Of a DNA stretch of 57,744 nucleotides, positions 27,577-35,851 are shown in pieces. The first letter of the stretch is position 1. Each line of letters opens with the position of its first letter. Position numbers and translations under genes: made by a program. The DNA is taken from NCBI GenBank assembly GCA_017510425.1, contig JAFWNJ010000029.1:1-57744 (forward strand). The letters run 5' to 3'. This DNA comes from Candidatus Saccharimonadota bacterium. GTDB taxonomy: Bacteria; Patescibacteriota; Saccharimonadia; Saccharimonadales; Saccharimonadaceae. The notes below the pieces were generated by a model. It made no database searches. It was not told the origin of the DNA and worked only from the letters and a program-made list of their open reading frames with translations.

Positions 27577-27910
27577 AACCAGTTACCGTGGCATCTTCCA
27601 TTGCGGCTGCAACGGTACTGTTTCTGGCGGTCGCAACTGAATTAAGACGTGCTTTTTCGACCGCAAGGTCATCCTTCAATACGGTCATTTCGTTAATTTC
27701 GGATTCAACCGATGATATTTCATAATCATAACTAGTGGCCTTGGTGCCTTCTGCAACATAAATGAGGCCAAATACTATAGTTAGCATACAAATAATGGCG
27801 ATTTGTGAAATCGAGCCGAGACTTTTCTTGGTATAGCGGACGGTATTGCGATTACGGGCAAAGCCATTGTAGATGGACTCTCTCCTGGTAACATAAGTCT
27901 GACTGATCAT
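27563..27910 (-). CDS. FtsL-like division protein
   Basis: 115 residues: short basic N-terminus, one transmembrane helix (about 35-55) and a heptad-like segment (YEISSVESEINEMTVLKDDLAVEKARL) that would form a coiled coil outside the membrane. Size, topology and position just before ftsI match FtsL, which has little sequence conservation. FtsL with FtsB/FtsQ activates FtsWI. The start is preceded by GCGAGG at a normal distance. It sits downstream of a 235-base structured leader. Confidence 0.7.
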   Translation of the reverse strand: MISQTYVTRRESIYNGFARNRNTVRYTKKSLGSISQIAIICMLTIVFGLIYVAEGTKATSYDYEISSVESEINEMTVLKDDLAVEKARLNSVATARNSTVAAAMEDATVTGYVKE

Positions 27911-28146
27911 TTTTATTATTTCCTCGCTTTTTGTTTTATTATTAAATGTTTTTGATTCTTGATTCTTAGTCCGGGGTCTTTCTATAAGCAGAGCTATAAG
28001 TAACTTATAGTAGTGTCCCCGGGAAGGTCATACATTTTTTCACACTCTCTGTGAAAACTCTTTTTGGTAGGCCACACTCTGGCCCATATCACTAGCCCGG
28101 AAGGTTCTAGGTGAATACTTGCTACCCACCTAGAACTTAAGGGAGA
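27911..28146 (-). ncRNA. Structured leader RNA between the 21-codon ORF and ftsL-like gene
   Basis: Four hairpins can be drawn (positions on + strand): GTTCTAGGTG/CACCTAGAAC (28104-28136), GGCC/GGCC (28070-28084), TTTTCAC/GTGAAAA (28037-28057), and a long one closed by CCGGGG/CCCCGG (27971-28022) containing CTATAAG/CTTATAG. Between the last two lies AATGTATGACCTT (minus strand), also found at 54969-54981 in a similar setting. No U-run terminator is obvious, so it may be a cis-regulatory leader or a processed RNA within the division operon. Confidence 0.5.
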
Positions 28147-28212
28147 CTAGCGGAAATTTACCTTAACTGTTTGCTTGCGAGACTTGTTCGCAACTACGAT
28201 TTGTTTTGGCAT
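28147..28212 (-). CDS. 21-residue basic peptide ORF
   Basis: A short frame beginning MPKQIVV and ending VKVNFR, 21 residues, with seven Lys/Arg residues. The initiation region is very strong: AAGGAGG six bases before ATG. It lies 29 bases after the rsmH stop and before the structured leader. It could be a tiny conserved protein or a leader peptide controlling the downstream RNA fold. I do not recognise it. Confidence 0.5.
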   Translation of the reverse strand: MPKQIVVANKSRKQTVKVNFR

Positions 28213-28241
28213 ATTTGCCTCCTTTTTATGTTTTTATTTTA

Positions 28242-29117
28242 TCAATTCCGCTTGGCTAGGCGCAGCTTTGCGCTCCTGGCGCGCGGGTTGATAACTAATT
28301 CACTGTTGTCTGCGATAATTGGCTTCTTGGTGATGATGGTTAATTCGGATTCTTCGCCGTGACTGGCGGCTTCTTTGAAGTAATCCTTGACTAGACGATC
28401 CTCCAGGCTATGGAAGGTAATGATTCCGACTCGGCCATTCTTGTTCAGAATCTTAGGAAGTAGCGGCAGAGTTTTTTCAATCTGCTCTAGTTCCTTATTG
28501 ACCTCGATACGAACCGCTTGAAACACCTTCGTAGCTGGATGATGTTTAAAATAACCATGAATACGAGTCTGGATAAGGTCAGCGAGTTGCTTGGTAGTCG
28601 TTATCGGACGATGATGCACGATTATCATTGCAAATGCTTTGGCGGTACCTTCCTGCTCCTCACCGTACTTTACGAACAATTCGGCGAGTTCTCTTTCGCT
28701 GTACTTATTAATCACATCCGCCGCAGTAAGCTGCTGCCTTCTATCCATCCGCATATCGAGGGGGGCATCATATTTGAATGAAAAGCCACGCTCGCCTTGA
28801 TCCAATTGCGGAGAAGAAACTCCAAAATCGGCTAGTATCATGTCAAAAGTTTTTCCACACTCGAAAAGTTGCAGCACTGCACTATAAAAATCCTGGTGCA
28901 ATATAGTAAGCTCGGATGGAAAAATGCTCTTTAAATGATTAATGGCATATTCATCACGATCTACCAGCACAGAATCCTTATAGTTCTGTGTCACAGCCAA
29001 AATTTCGCTAGCGTGTCCGCCATAACCGGCAGTCAAATCCAAATACGACTCGCCTGACTTAGGGTCTAGACCTGCTAGAACTTCTGACAATAATACAGGG
29101 ATATGTAGTTTCTCCAT
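28242..29117 (-). CDS. rsmH: 16S rRNA (cytosine1402-N4)-methyltransferase RsmH (MraW)
   Basis: 291 residues. HIPVLLSEVLAGLDP opens the family; the SAM site is DLTAGYGGHASEIL; further marks are DMILADFGVSSPQLDQGERGFSF, DAPLDMRMD and the ending NPRARSAKLRLAKR. It methylates C1402 of 16S rRNA. The start at 29117 (MEKLHIPVL) is favoured over 29165 because a -10 box lies six bases upstream and the family starts there. It heads the division cluster; mraZ is not seen before it. Confidence 0.96.
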   Translation of the reverse strand: MEKLHIPVLLSEVLAGLDPKSGESYLDLTAGYGGHASEILAVTQNYKDSVLVDRDEYAINHLKSIFPSELTILHQDFYSAVLQLFECGKTFDMILADFGVSSPQLDQGERGFSFKYDAPLDMRMDRRQQLTAADVINKYSERELAELFVKYGEEQEGTAKAFAMIIVHHRPITTTKQLADLIQTRIHGYFKHHPATKVFQAVRIEVNKELEQIEKTLPLLPKILNKNGRVGIITFHSLEDRLVKDYFKEAASHGEESELTIITKKPIIADNSELVINPRARSAKLRLAKRN

Positions 29118-29129
29118 GTATATATTATA
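29118..29129 (-). promoter_or_regulatory. Leaderless-type promoter of rsmH
   Basis: On the minus strand TATAAT (29124-29129), six bases, ATG at 29117. This is the only one of the set without an extended TGn. Confidence 0.6.
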
Positions 29130-29741
29130 CATCTTTTTGTCTGTGTTTTGTTTGAGACCGTTCAACTAGAAACTTCAACGTTTTTGTTTCTGCTTTGATT
29201 TTTGTTTAGTGACACAATGAATCCACCACGATTTACCAGCGCGAAGCTAATCTTATAATCGCAGCCGTTGAGAGACTTATTGTGTTTAGACCATATAGAG
29301 TTTTATTGGGAGGTGTGTTTTAGGGAAAGGAGCACACGATTGTTTTGACGCATCTCGCTTAAAATTTAATGCGCGCGAAGCTCCTAGATGGTCGGCCTCA
29401 AACTGTTTTTAATGTACTTGCCTTCAAGGCTTTTTGTTTAGCGTTTTTATTTATTGTTTCGCTTGAAATGATTGTATTATGTTTTTGATGAAAATGCAAG
29501 TGGTTTTTTAAAGATTTTTGACAAGTTCTTAGATTTGAGGCGAAATAATGTTGGTTACAGGGGTGGTGTTCGGTTAATTATACTTGGTCGTTATAGAGTT
29601 TTCCACAGGTGTGGAAATTGTACTTATGATTTTACCGAACACGGGTGACTTTAGAAACCGAACAAATTGACTTGACTTTGTATATTTTCATGTTTTAATA
29701 TGTCATTCCCTATCCTTCTTTGTAGATCTAGGAGAGGTGGG
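29130..29741 (+). other. 612-bp gene-free region upstream of rsmH
   Basis: No credible ORF. There is a weak GCCTTCAAGGC-TTTTT hairpin near 29421-29436 that could end a + strand transcript. Three CCGAACA-type motifs occur between 29560 and 29670. There are A/T-rich tracts and nothing I can name. Confidence 0.4.
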
Positions 29742-29882
29742 CTCAATGTCATTAACTTAAGCATACTTTAGGCCCAACAGACAAAGTACTTTCAGGAACA
29801 TGAGGACTTGGCTCAAAAGCGGCTCCGGAGCGTGTCCTGAAAGTACTTTGTTGTTGGGCATGCTTAAGTTAATGACGTTGAG
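29742..29882 (-). repeat. Palindromic element family A, copy A2 (reverse orientation)
   Basis: 141 bases with outer arms CTCAATGTCATTAACTTAAG and complement (one G-T wobble). The core CAAAGTACTTTCAGGA and its partner are as in the other copies, but the loop differs (GGCTCAAAAGCGGCTCC). It sits between divergent rsmH and the KwaB-like gene. Confidence 0.9.
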
Positions 29883-29940
29883 GTGGGTTGCCGATTTACT
29901 GATAGTTAGGTATAATGAAAGAAATAAGTGGAGATAATTT

Positions 29941-30945
29941 ATGGAAAAAACTGATAATAGTGGGGCTATGGACGGTGAACCGTTTGACGTGTTTCTTTGG
30001 GCGAATGAAATTGATGAGGTAAAGAACAATGTGTCAGCGGAGCTGTTTCTGTTTAATAAGAATTACACCCCTTTTAAGATAAAGTATTCTGATAAGCTGA
30101 CTGGTGCCGTGAAGGCGATGTTCATGCAGGAAGCAGTGTCTTACATTATTAAAGAGGCCGATAAGGGACTAGATTGTCGCGAGTACGAGAAGGCTGACGG
30201 TGAGGAGAAGGTAATTTATCGTACTTCCCTTTCTAAAGTGGGGCGAGCCGAGACTTTGATTCATTTGATTGAAAATGAGTATAAGGACATCGATTATTTT
30301 TCCGAGAATGAATATGATTTTAAGAAAGTAAAAGGTATCATAGCGCGGTTTACTTATCCGGGCGAAAGCGGAATGAAGGCTTTCTATATTGCCAAAATCC
30401 TGCCAGCCTCAGCGGCACTTAAGGGTGCGACCTCATGGGAGATTAACGGGGAGTCATTTGAGCCTTTCTCGGCTGAAATTGCGCTGAAAATGCCAGATGA
30501 TAATCAGGTAGCAATAGTTGACGGCAATATTATCGTATTTAACCAAGCGAAGTTCGAGAATCTGTTCCAATATGATTATAAGTCTCAGGTGATTGCAGAT
30601 GCGAAGGCCAAAGAGTTAACTGAGAAATACAAGCTGTCGCTATCTGAAGGACTAACCCTGGATGGACTACTCGCTGACAAGAAACCCATACTAAAGAAGG
30701 TACAGGCGATGGATATCGCAGAAAGTATGCCACAGGATAAGCTGTTAGACTATGCAGACGAAATGCAGCTTGATTTAATGACGGATGACGATGGGTCAAT
30801 TATTATCATGGATGACAAGGATCTCACGATGTTTGTAAACCTATTAAATGAAGATTATTATGTCTCGCCGGTGAATGGTAAGCGATACGAGATTAAGTCG
30901 AAGAAATTGCTAGGCGAACCTGATGGTGAACCACCGAGAGGATAA
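29941..30945 (+). CDS. KwaB-like (DUF4868) protein
   Basis: 334 residues, soluble. The C-terminal half (FNQAKFENLFQYDYKSQV, the LSLSEGLTLDGLLADKK helix, DLTMFVNLLNEDYYVSP and the final RYEIKSKK) has the pattern of DUF4868, the domain of KwaB in the Kiwa anti-phage system. The N-terminal half is the variable beta region seen in that family. No four-helix KwaA partner is adjacent, so it is an orphan. TATAAT lies near 29911 and GGAGA precedes the ATG. A family A palindrome lies directly upstream. Confidence 0.65.
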   Translation: MEKTDNSGAMDGEPFDVFLWANEIDEVKNNVSAELFLFNKNYTPFKIKYSDKLTGAVKAMFMQEAVSYIIKEADKGLDCREYEKADGEEKVIYRTSLSKVGRAETLIHLIENEYKDIDYFSENEYDFKKVKGIIARFTYPGESGMKAFYIAKILPASAALKGATSWEINGESFEPFSAEIALKMPDDNQVAIVDGNIIVFNQAKFENLFQYDYKSQVIADAKAKELTEKYKLSLSEGLTLDGLLADKKPILKKVQAMDIAESMPQDKLLDYADEMQLDLMTDDDGSIIIMDDKDLTMFVNLLNEDYYVSPVNGKRYEIKSKKLLGEPDGEPPRG

Positions 30946-30955
30946 AACCCTTATC

Positions 30956-31025
30956 TGAACTGTAATCATTATCTTCGCTCGCGACAACTTCACGCCATGT
31001 TAATTTTTACAAAGATTACAGTTCA
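30956..31025. terminator. Inverted repeat between convergent genes
   Basis: TGAACTGTAATC (30956-30967) and its exact complement (31014-31025) flank a 46-base loop. The right arm overlaps the stop codon of the CYTH gene, so it could act as a bidirectional stop signal, although U runs are weak. Confidence 0.45.
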
Positions 31026-31546
31026 AAATAGGGCTTGTCTACGAAGCTGGATTCGCCGAGGGTGCGAAAGGTCTTCTCGAGATCGTCGCGGACAGCTTCA
31101 ACGGAATCATTCGGTTGAAGTACGGACTCTATCTTCGCATAATAGCCGGGCTTACCATCAATCTTATCTAGATAAATAATAGTTCCCTCTCCCATGTCGA
31201 GCTCCTGGCGACGGCGAGAAACTTCAGCGATCGCTTTAAAACCAAGCTGAAAGATAATATTAACAAGTTTTTCGTAGTCGACAACTTCGGTGGTTTCGGT
31301 AATGTCAACGCCGGAATCCTCGATGTGGCGCCTCAAAATAAAATAATACTTCGCTGGCTTATCGACCGCCCTCATTTCAGTGCGCATAATCAGGCGTGGA
31401 TAATTTGAATTCGGTTGGTAATTCTTTGGTGCATAAATCCGATCGTGCTGCCAGTAAAGTGGTGAAAAATCAAAATCAATTTCTGAGAGTTTTTGCTCGA
31501 AGCCATCACGGGACTTTAGTTTGCATTTTAAGATAATTTTTTTCAT
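31016..31546 (-). CDS. CYTH-domain (CyaB-like) protein
   Basis: 176 residues. The pattern of alternating charged strands fits the CYTH tunnel fold: MKKIILKCKLKSRDGFEQKL at the start, LIMRTEMRAVDKPAKYYFILRRHIED, VVDYEKLVNIIFQLGF, RRRQELDMGEGTIIYLDKIDG and GYYAKIE. CYTH proteins act on triphosphate substrates (class IV adenylyl cyclase, thiamine triphosphatase, tripolyphosphatase). The usual N-terminal ExExK signature appears altered to KCKLK, so metal binding may differ. The start has AGGGAA upstream and TATAAT about 30 bases before. Confidence 0.7.
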   Translation of the reverse strand: MKKIILKCKLKSRDGFEQKLSEIDFDFSPLYWQHDRIYAPKNYQPNSNYPRLIMRTEMRAVDKPAKYYFILRRHIEDSGVDITETTEVVDYEKLVNIIFQLGFKAIAEVSRRRQELDMGEGTIIYLDKIDGKPGYYAKIESVLQPNDSVEAVRDDLEKTFRTLGESSFVDKPYFEL

Positions 31547-31601
31547 AATTATTCCCTGCTATATGTGTATTATAGCATTGATTGAAGGGTTGGGAAAGGT
31601 G

Positions 31602-31690
31602 CTACCTAATTACTACCGGGCGAGACAACGCACTATTCCCGGTGGAACCAGAACCATAATAGCTACCTACAAAAGGGGGCGCAGTTATTA
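31602..31690 (-). pseudogene. Possible remnant of a surface-protein C-terminus
   Basis: Just downstream of the BspA-like gene, the minus strand in another frame reads APPFVGSYYGSGSTGNSALS followed by RPVVIR and a stop, without a start. The Gly/Ser/Tyr composition is like the ends of the modular surface proteins nearby. Short and uncertain. Confidence 0.25.
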
Positions 31691-31739
31691 TTAGTATTAC
31701 GACTTATTAGCAATACTCGGTTATGTCATTAACAAAGCT

Positions 31740-33668
31740 TTATGGCTGGGCGATGGTGAAGGATTTACCAGATGGTGGAGCTGCGTATTTAGATGTAGTT
31801 TGTCCATAAAGACGGCTAGTAGTATTGTTAATACTATTCCCGTTTGTTTGAGGGATGATTACAGACCAGGTGATGGCGGAGTAGCCGGCATAATAGAACA
31901 TTCTGTTCATGCTTATCACACTAGAAGTGTTCCAGGAGGAAAGATTCAAAGTAAAGGTGGTGGCGGAGTAGCCGGCGCTAAAGAACATGTCACTCATGTT
32001 TGTCACGTTGGAAGTATTCCAGGAAGAAATATCACCGATAGACCAGGTAGTGGCGGAATGACCGGCGCCAGAGAACATGTAGCTCATGTCTGTCACGCTA
32101 GAAGTATTCCAGGATGAAAGATTGCCCACAGACCAGGTGGTGGCGGAGTTGCCGGCAGAATTGAACATGTAGCTCATATCTGTCACGTTGGAAGTATTCC
32201 AGGAAGAGAGATCGCCAATAGACCAGGTGGTGACGGAGTAGCCGGCGTAATAAAACATTCTTCTCATATCTGTCACGTTGGAAGTATTCCAAGAGGAGAG
32301 GTCGCCGATAGACCAGGTGGTGGCGGAGTAGCCGGCGTTAAAGAACATGTAGCTCATGTTTGTCACGTTAGAAGTATTCCAGGAGGAGAGATCGCCGATG
32401 GACCAGGTGGTGGCGGAGCTGCCGGCGTTCATGAACATATAGCTCATGTCTGTTACGTTAGAGGTATTCCAAGAAGAGAGAGCTAAAGTAAAGGTGGTGG
32501 CGGAGCTGCCGGCGTTATAGAACATGTAGCTCATGTTTGTCGCGTTGGAAGTATCCCAATCGGAAATACCAGAAATCTCAGAAAGATTATTAAACATATA
32601 GAACATAAAGGATGAATCAGAGGGCAGGAAGATTTTTTCTCCTTCTGTATAGAAATGCATAATACCAGCATCGTTAGTATTATCAAAGACGATATAAATC
32701 GGCTTCTTAGATGCTGTAGACGAGATAGTGTTCATTTCGGAGGGAGTGAAATCTACAGGAGCAGAGGTTTTAAGATGAACGCTAATAGATTTGATATATT
32801 CATCGCGTGCATCACCCCAATCATAATCACCGCCCGGATCAAATTCTGGAGTAATGGTGGTTTCTTCACCATTTACAATCGTAGCGGCAAGAGATTTCAA
32901 TTTAGAGTTAACTACTTTTCCGGTATCTAGCATAGCAGGGTTAGCGATGGGGGCATCATGACTGCTTGGATGAACCAGAGTATAAATAACCTGTCCACTA
33001 TACGTATCCGCAGCTTGAGTCTTGGAAATGTAGGCAGCATATGTAGTAGTAAGCTTTACTCCACCAGTAGTATTAGTCATATCAGTAGCGGCAGTTTTAT
33101 GAGCGACTTTAACGTATTCATTTGGAACTACATGATAGCTACTAAATGAAGCAGATGTGGTTGACTGTTCTGCTTGACTTGGAAGATCTACATTTGGAGC
33201 AGAATCAATGACAAAAGCATTGGTTTCTGATATGTCACCAGAATCTTGTGTAATTGCTAGTTTCATTGCCCAGTTAGATATATCAGGATTACCAGTTGTT
33301 GTAGCTAGGCCTGATTCTATGGTACTATTTCCACTTGCATTTGTTCCGACTAGTTTATTACTATTCTCTCCACCTATTTCATCTCCTGTATATCCTGCTG
33401 CATAGATAGCGAACCCTTCATTATCATTACAGAATACATGCATAGTAGTAGTACCAATGTCTGGTGTATAGGTACCATTATTAATATTAGTGTTATGGCT
33501 ATCCATACCAGTACCGGACATAGTACAAGACATAGGTACAGTAATACTAATTTGATCTACAGTAGAATTATCATCGGCTGAGACATAAGTAGATGCTAGA
33601 ATCGTAGCCATCATTAGTATAGTTATAATTGGTAAACTTAGTAGTGTTTTACTATATAGCGATTTCAT
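31740..33668 (-). CDS. Secreted BspA-like (DUF285) repeat surface protein
   Basis: 642 residues. A signal peptide (about 1-31, ...YVSA) leads to an N-terminal module of about 210 residues (VDQISITVPMSCTMSGTGMD ... VFCNDNEGFAIYAAGY ... AYISKTQAADTYSGQVIYTLVHP) shared with the protein at 39941. The C-terminal 300 residues are seven to eight DUF285 repeats, each with WNTSNVTDMSYMF. BspA-type repeats bind host proteins in other bacteria. No LPXTG-like motif or C-terminal helix is present, so attachment is unexplained. The initiation region has AAAGG and a promoter some 30 bases upstream. Confidence 0.88.
   Translation of the reverse strand: MKSLYSKTLLSLPIITILMMATILASTYVSADDNSTVDQISITVPMSCTMSGTGMDSHNTNINNGTYTPDIGTTTMHVFCNDNEGFAIYAAGYTGDEIGGENSNKLVGTNASGNSTIESGLATTTGNPDISNWAMKLAITQDSGDISETNAFVIDSAPNVDLPSQAEQSTTSASFSSYHVVPNEYVKVAHKTAATDMTNTTGGVKLTTTYAAYISKTQAADTYSGQVIYTLVHPSSHDAPIANPAMLDTGKVVNSKLKSLAATIVNGEETTITPEFDPGGDYDWGDARDEYIKSISVHLKTSAPVDFTPSEMNTISSTASKKPIYIVFDNTNDAGIMHFYTEGEKIFLPSDSSFMFYMFNNLSEISGISDWDTSNATNMSYMFYNAGSSATTFTLALSSWNTSNVTDMSYMFMNAGSSATTWSIGDLSSWNTSNVTNMSYMFFNAGYSATTWSIGDLSSWNTSNVTDMRRMFYYAGYSVTTWSIGDLSSWNTSNVTDMSYMFNSAGNSATTWSVGNLSSWNTSSVTDMSYMFSGAGHSATTWSIGDISSWNTSNVTNMSDMFFSAGYSATTFTLNLSSWNTSSVISMNRMFYYAGYSAITWSVIIPQTNGNSINNTTSRLYGQTTSKYAAPPSGKSFTIAQP
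31850..32585 (-). repeat. Tandem ~96-bp repeats encoding DUF285 units
   Basis: Seven to eight near-identical units. Each contains GACCAGGTGGTGGCGGAG and TCTGTCACGTTGGAAGTATT (+ strand) with small variations. High DNA identity implies recent expansion or gene conversion. Confidence 0.85.
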
Positions 33669-33781
33669 GTATAGACCTTTCTTATATAACTATAATAACA
33701 TAGTTTTTATGGTTTTATGAAAATAATACAAGAAGATCTATTCTAGATTCAAGCTCATAGTGGCAGGAACCGCAGGTAGTT

Positions 33782-35407
33782 TCAGTTTTGAAGAATATCG
33801 AGATCGAGGAGGCGGGCTTCGACGGATTTGACGCCATTAAAATCGTTTTCAGTGAGCCTGATAAGGGGTTCGATACGATCGAACTGGGGATCGAGATTTA
33901 GCCACTGCTCAGGGGCGTAGAAAGCGACAAGTTTGAGGTATTTACCGTTTTTATCGCGAAGATCGAGGCGGAGATGGTTACGGTCGGTACCCATGCGGGT
34001 GACATTTGTAAGGTTGATGTTTTTGAGGCGAAAAATAGGCTCTTCGTTCCCTGGCCCGTAAGGCTCTAGTTGTCTTAATTCGTCAAGAAGATCTAGGTTT
34101 ATCTCTGAAAAATCATCTAGAGTGAGGTCGGCGTGTTGCTTTAGGTAATCTGTTTGGTTGGTTAGGTGTAGCGAGCGGTAATATTCGTTGATTTGTTCAC
34201 GGAATTTATAGAGATTCTCTCTTGAAACCTTGACCCCGGCAGCCGCAGCGTGGCCACCACCGCCGATAATGCTATCTTTAGCAAAGCTCAAGGCATCGGC
34301 GAGGTTAAAATCCCCAAAGCTACGGCCGGAACCTTTAAAAACGTTCTCTGTAGTCTCGGTTAAGACAAAAGCCGGCCTATGATAGGTCTCGACTAGGTGT
34401 CCCGCCACGATTCCGAGTATGCCTTCGTGCCATTTGCCGGTCTCGATAATCACTGGATCATCACTGATGCCGCGTTTTTCGATTTCGCGCATAGCTTGGG
34501 TTTGCTCGGTTTTGCGTTTTTTATTGAGCTGCTCGAGCTTCTCGGCGATAGGGGCCGCCTCAATTGGATTATTAGCACAGATAAGATTCAGAGAAAGGTC
34601 GGCGGTGTCAAGGCGACCGGCGGCATTGAGGCGAGGGCCGATCTGAAAACCAATGGATTCTGAATCTAAGCATTTAACTCCAGCCCTAGTCATTAGCTCA
34701 ATCAACCCCGGACGACGAGTTTTTGCTAAAACTTTCATACCGTAAAAACCTAAGCGGCGATTGTCGCCAGTTAGTAGCATACTGTCGCAGATGGTGCCAA
34801 GCAGGACGAGATCGAGCAGCCATTTTTCTTGACCAGCCTTAATCATATGCTTATCCACCAGCGCCTCGGCAAGCTTATAAACCACCCCTACGCCAGCGAG
34901 GTTTTTTAAGGAGTCGGTGGGATTATCCTTACGATGTGGATTGATGACAGCCACCGCATTTGGCATCCTCTCGTCGGTCTCATGATGATCCGTGACGATA
35001 GTGTCAATCTTAAGCTCATTTAATTCATCAATGATAGTGTGGTTGCGCGAGCCGCAATCTACGGTAATAACGAGCGAAGCACCCTGTTTCTTGGCATGCT
35101 TGATTAACTTGGGGCTCATACCATAACCATCAGCAAAGCGATCTGGTAACATGACTTCGATATCGTCTGGGTTAATACCGACGTTAATAAGAGATTCCCT
35201 CATCGCTGCACTAGAGGTAACCCCGTCGACATCATAATCGCCGTAGATTAGGATTTTTTCGCGATTCTCCTGAGCTAGCTTGATGCGCTCGACCGCCTTG
35301 TCCATATCGGCTAGTTCAAATGGATTAATCCCTGCCTCATACTTGGGATGCAAAAAGTCTTGGTCAAAATGGCGTTTTTTTAGTAGTTGTTCAAAAATAT
35401 TACTCAA
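33782..35407 (-). CDS. recJ: Single-strand DNA exonuclease RecJ
   Basis: 541 residues. DHH motifs are visible: ILIYGDYDVDGVTSSA, VITVDCGSRNH, TIVTDHHETDE and GPRLNAAGRLDTADLS. The DHHA1 motif appears as GGGGHAAAAGVKV and an OB-like C-terminal domain follows. It degrades 5' single strands in recombination and repair. The predicted start is TTG (35405-35407), with an AGGGG-like site just upstream, 12 bases after the stop of the small HTH gene, suggesting an operon. An N-terminus a little shorter than in E. coli (577) is normal. Confidence 0.95.
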   Translation of the reverse strand: MSNIFEQLLKKRHFDQDFLHPKYEAGINPFELADMDKAVERIKLAQENREKILIYGDYDVDGVTSSAAMRESLINVGINPDDIEVMLPDRFADGYGMSPKLIKHAKKQGASLVITVDCGSRNHTIIDELNELKIDTIVTDHHETDERMPNAVAVINPHRKDNPTDSLKNLAGVGVVYKLAEALVDKHMIKAGQEKWLLDLVLLGTICDSMLLTGDNRRLGFYGMKVLAKTRRPGLIELMTRAGVKCLDSESIGFQIGPRLNAAGRLDTADLSLNLICANNPIEAAPIAEKLEQLNKKRKTEQTQAMREIEKRGISDDPVIIETGKWHEGILGIVAGHLVETYHRPAFVLTETTENVFKGSGRSFGDFNLADALSFAKDSIIGGGGHAAAAGVKVSRENLYKFREQINEYYRSLHLTNQTDYLKQHADLTLDDFSEINLDLLDELRQLEPYGPGNEEPIFRLKNINLTNVTRMGTDRNHLRLDLRDKNGKYLKLVAFYAPEQWLNLDPQFDRIEPLIRLTENDFNGVKSVEARLLDLDILQN

Positions 35408-35419
35408 TTTATACCCCTG

Positions 35420-35710
35420 TTATCCGATGGTTTTGGACGGTTTATTGCCTCTTTGACTTTTAATGACAATGGATTGCAATTCTTTTAAAATTGGGAATTG
35501 TTTGTTGGTCTGATAGATCTTCGTTTTACCCTTTTTGGTGACGATTAGAAACCCGCCTTTTGCCATACGCTCTAGCTCTCTTTGAATATTGCCGGGGTCC
35601 TCTTTGATGAGTTTGGCTAGACCCCTGACATGAGTCTTAAAATCTGGATATTTAGCAAAAACCACGATAATCTTGCGGCGCACTCTAGATGTGACAAATA
35701 TTTCTAACAT
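35420..35710 (-). CDS. Small winged-helix DNA-binding protein
   Basis: 96 residues. The segment VRRKIIVVFAKYPDFKTHVRGLAKLIKEDPGNIQRELERM followed by a GGFLIVTKKGKTKIYQTNK wing is an ArsR/MarR-like helix-turn-helix. No metal-binding cysteines are present. It is upstream of recJ by 12 bases and may regulate it. Its start has GCGAGG upstream. Confidence 0.7.
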   Translation of the reverse strand: MLEIFVTSRVRRKIIVVFAKYPDFKTHVRGLAKLIKEDPGNIQRELERMAKGGFLIVTKKGKTKIYQTNKQFPILKELQSIVIKSQRGNKPSKTIG

Positions 35711-35851
35711 ATCTCCTCGCTTTAACTTCCCCCATTATAACAAGGTTTGGTTTTTTTTACAACGATTTTATGATTCTATAATTCTTCTTCAATCCGCTTA
35801 TGCTTGAAAGACAAAAGCGATTTAGTATAATAAAGGAAAACGGAGGTATAA

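Noticed and set aside
29757-30029. ORFs running across the family A elements
   Set aside because: They arise from the palindrome sequence, lack initiation sites and differ between copies.
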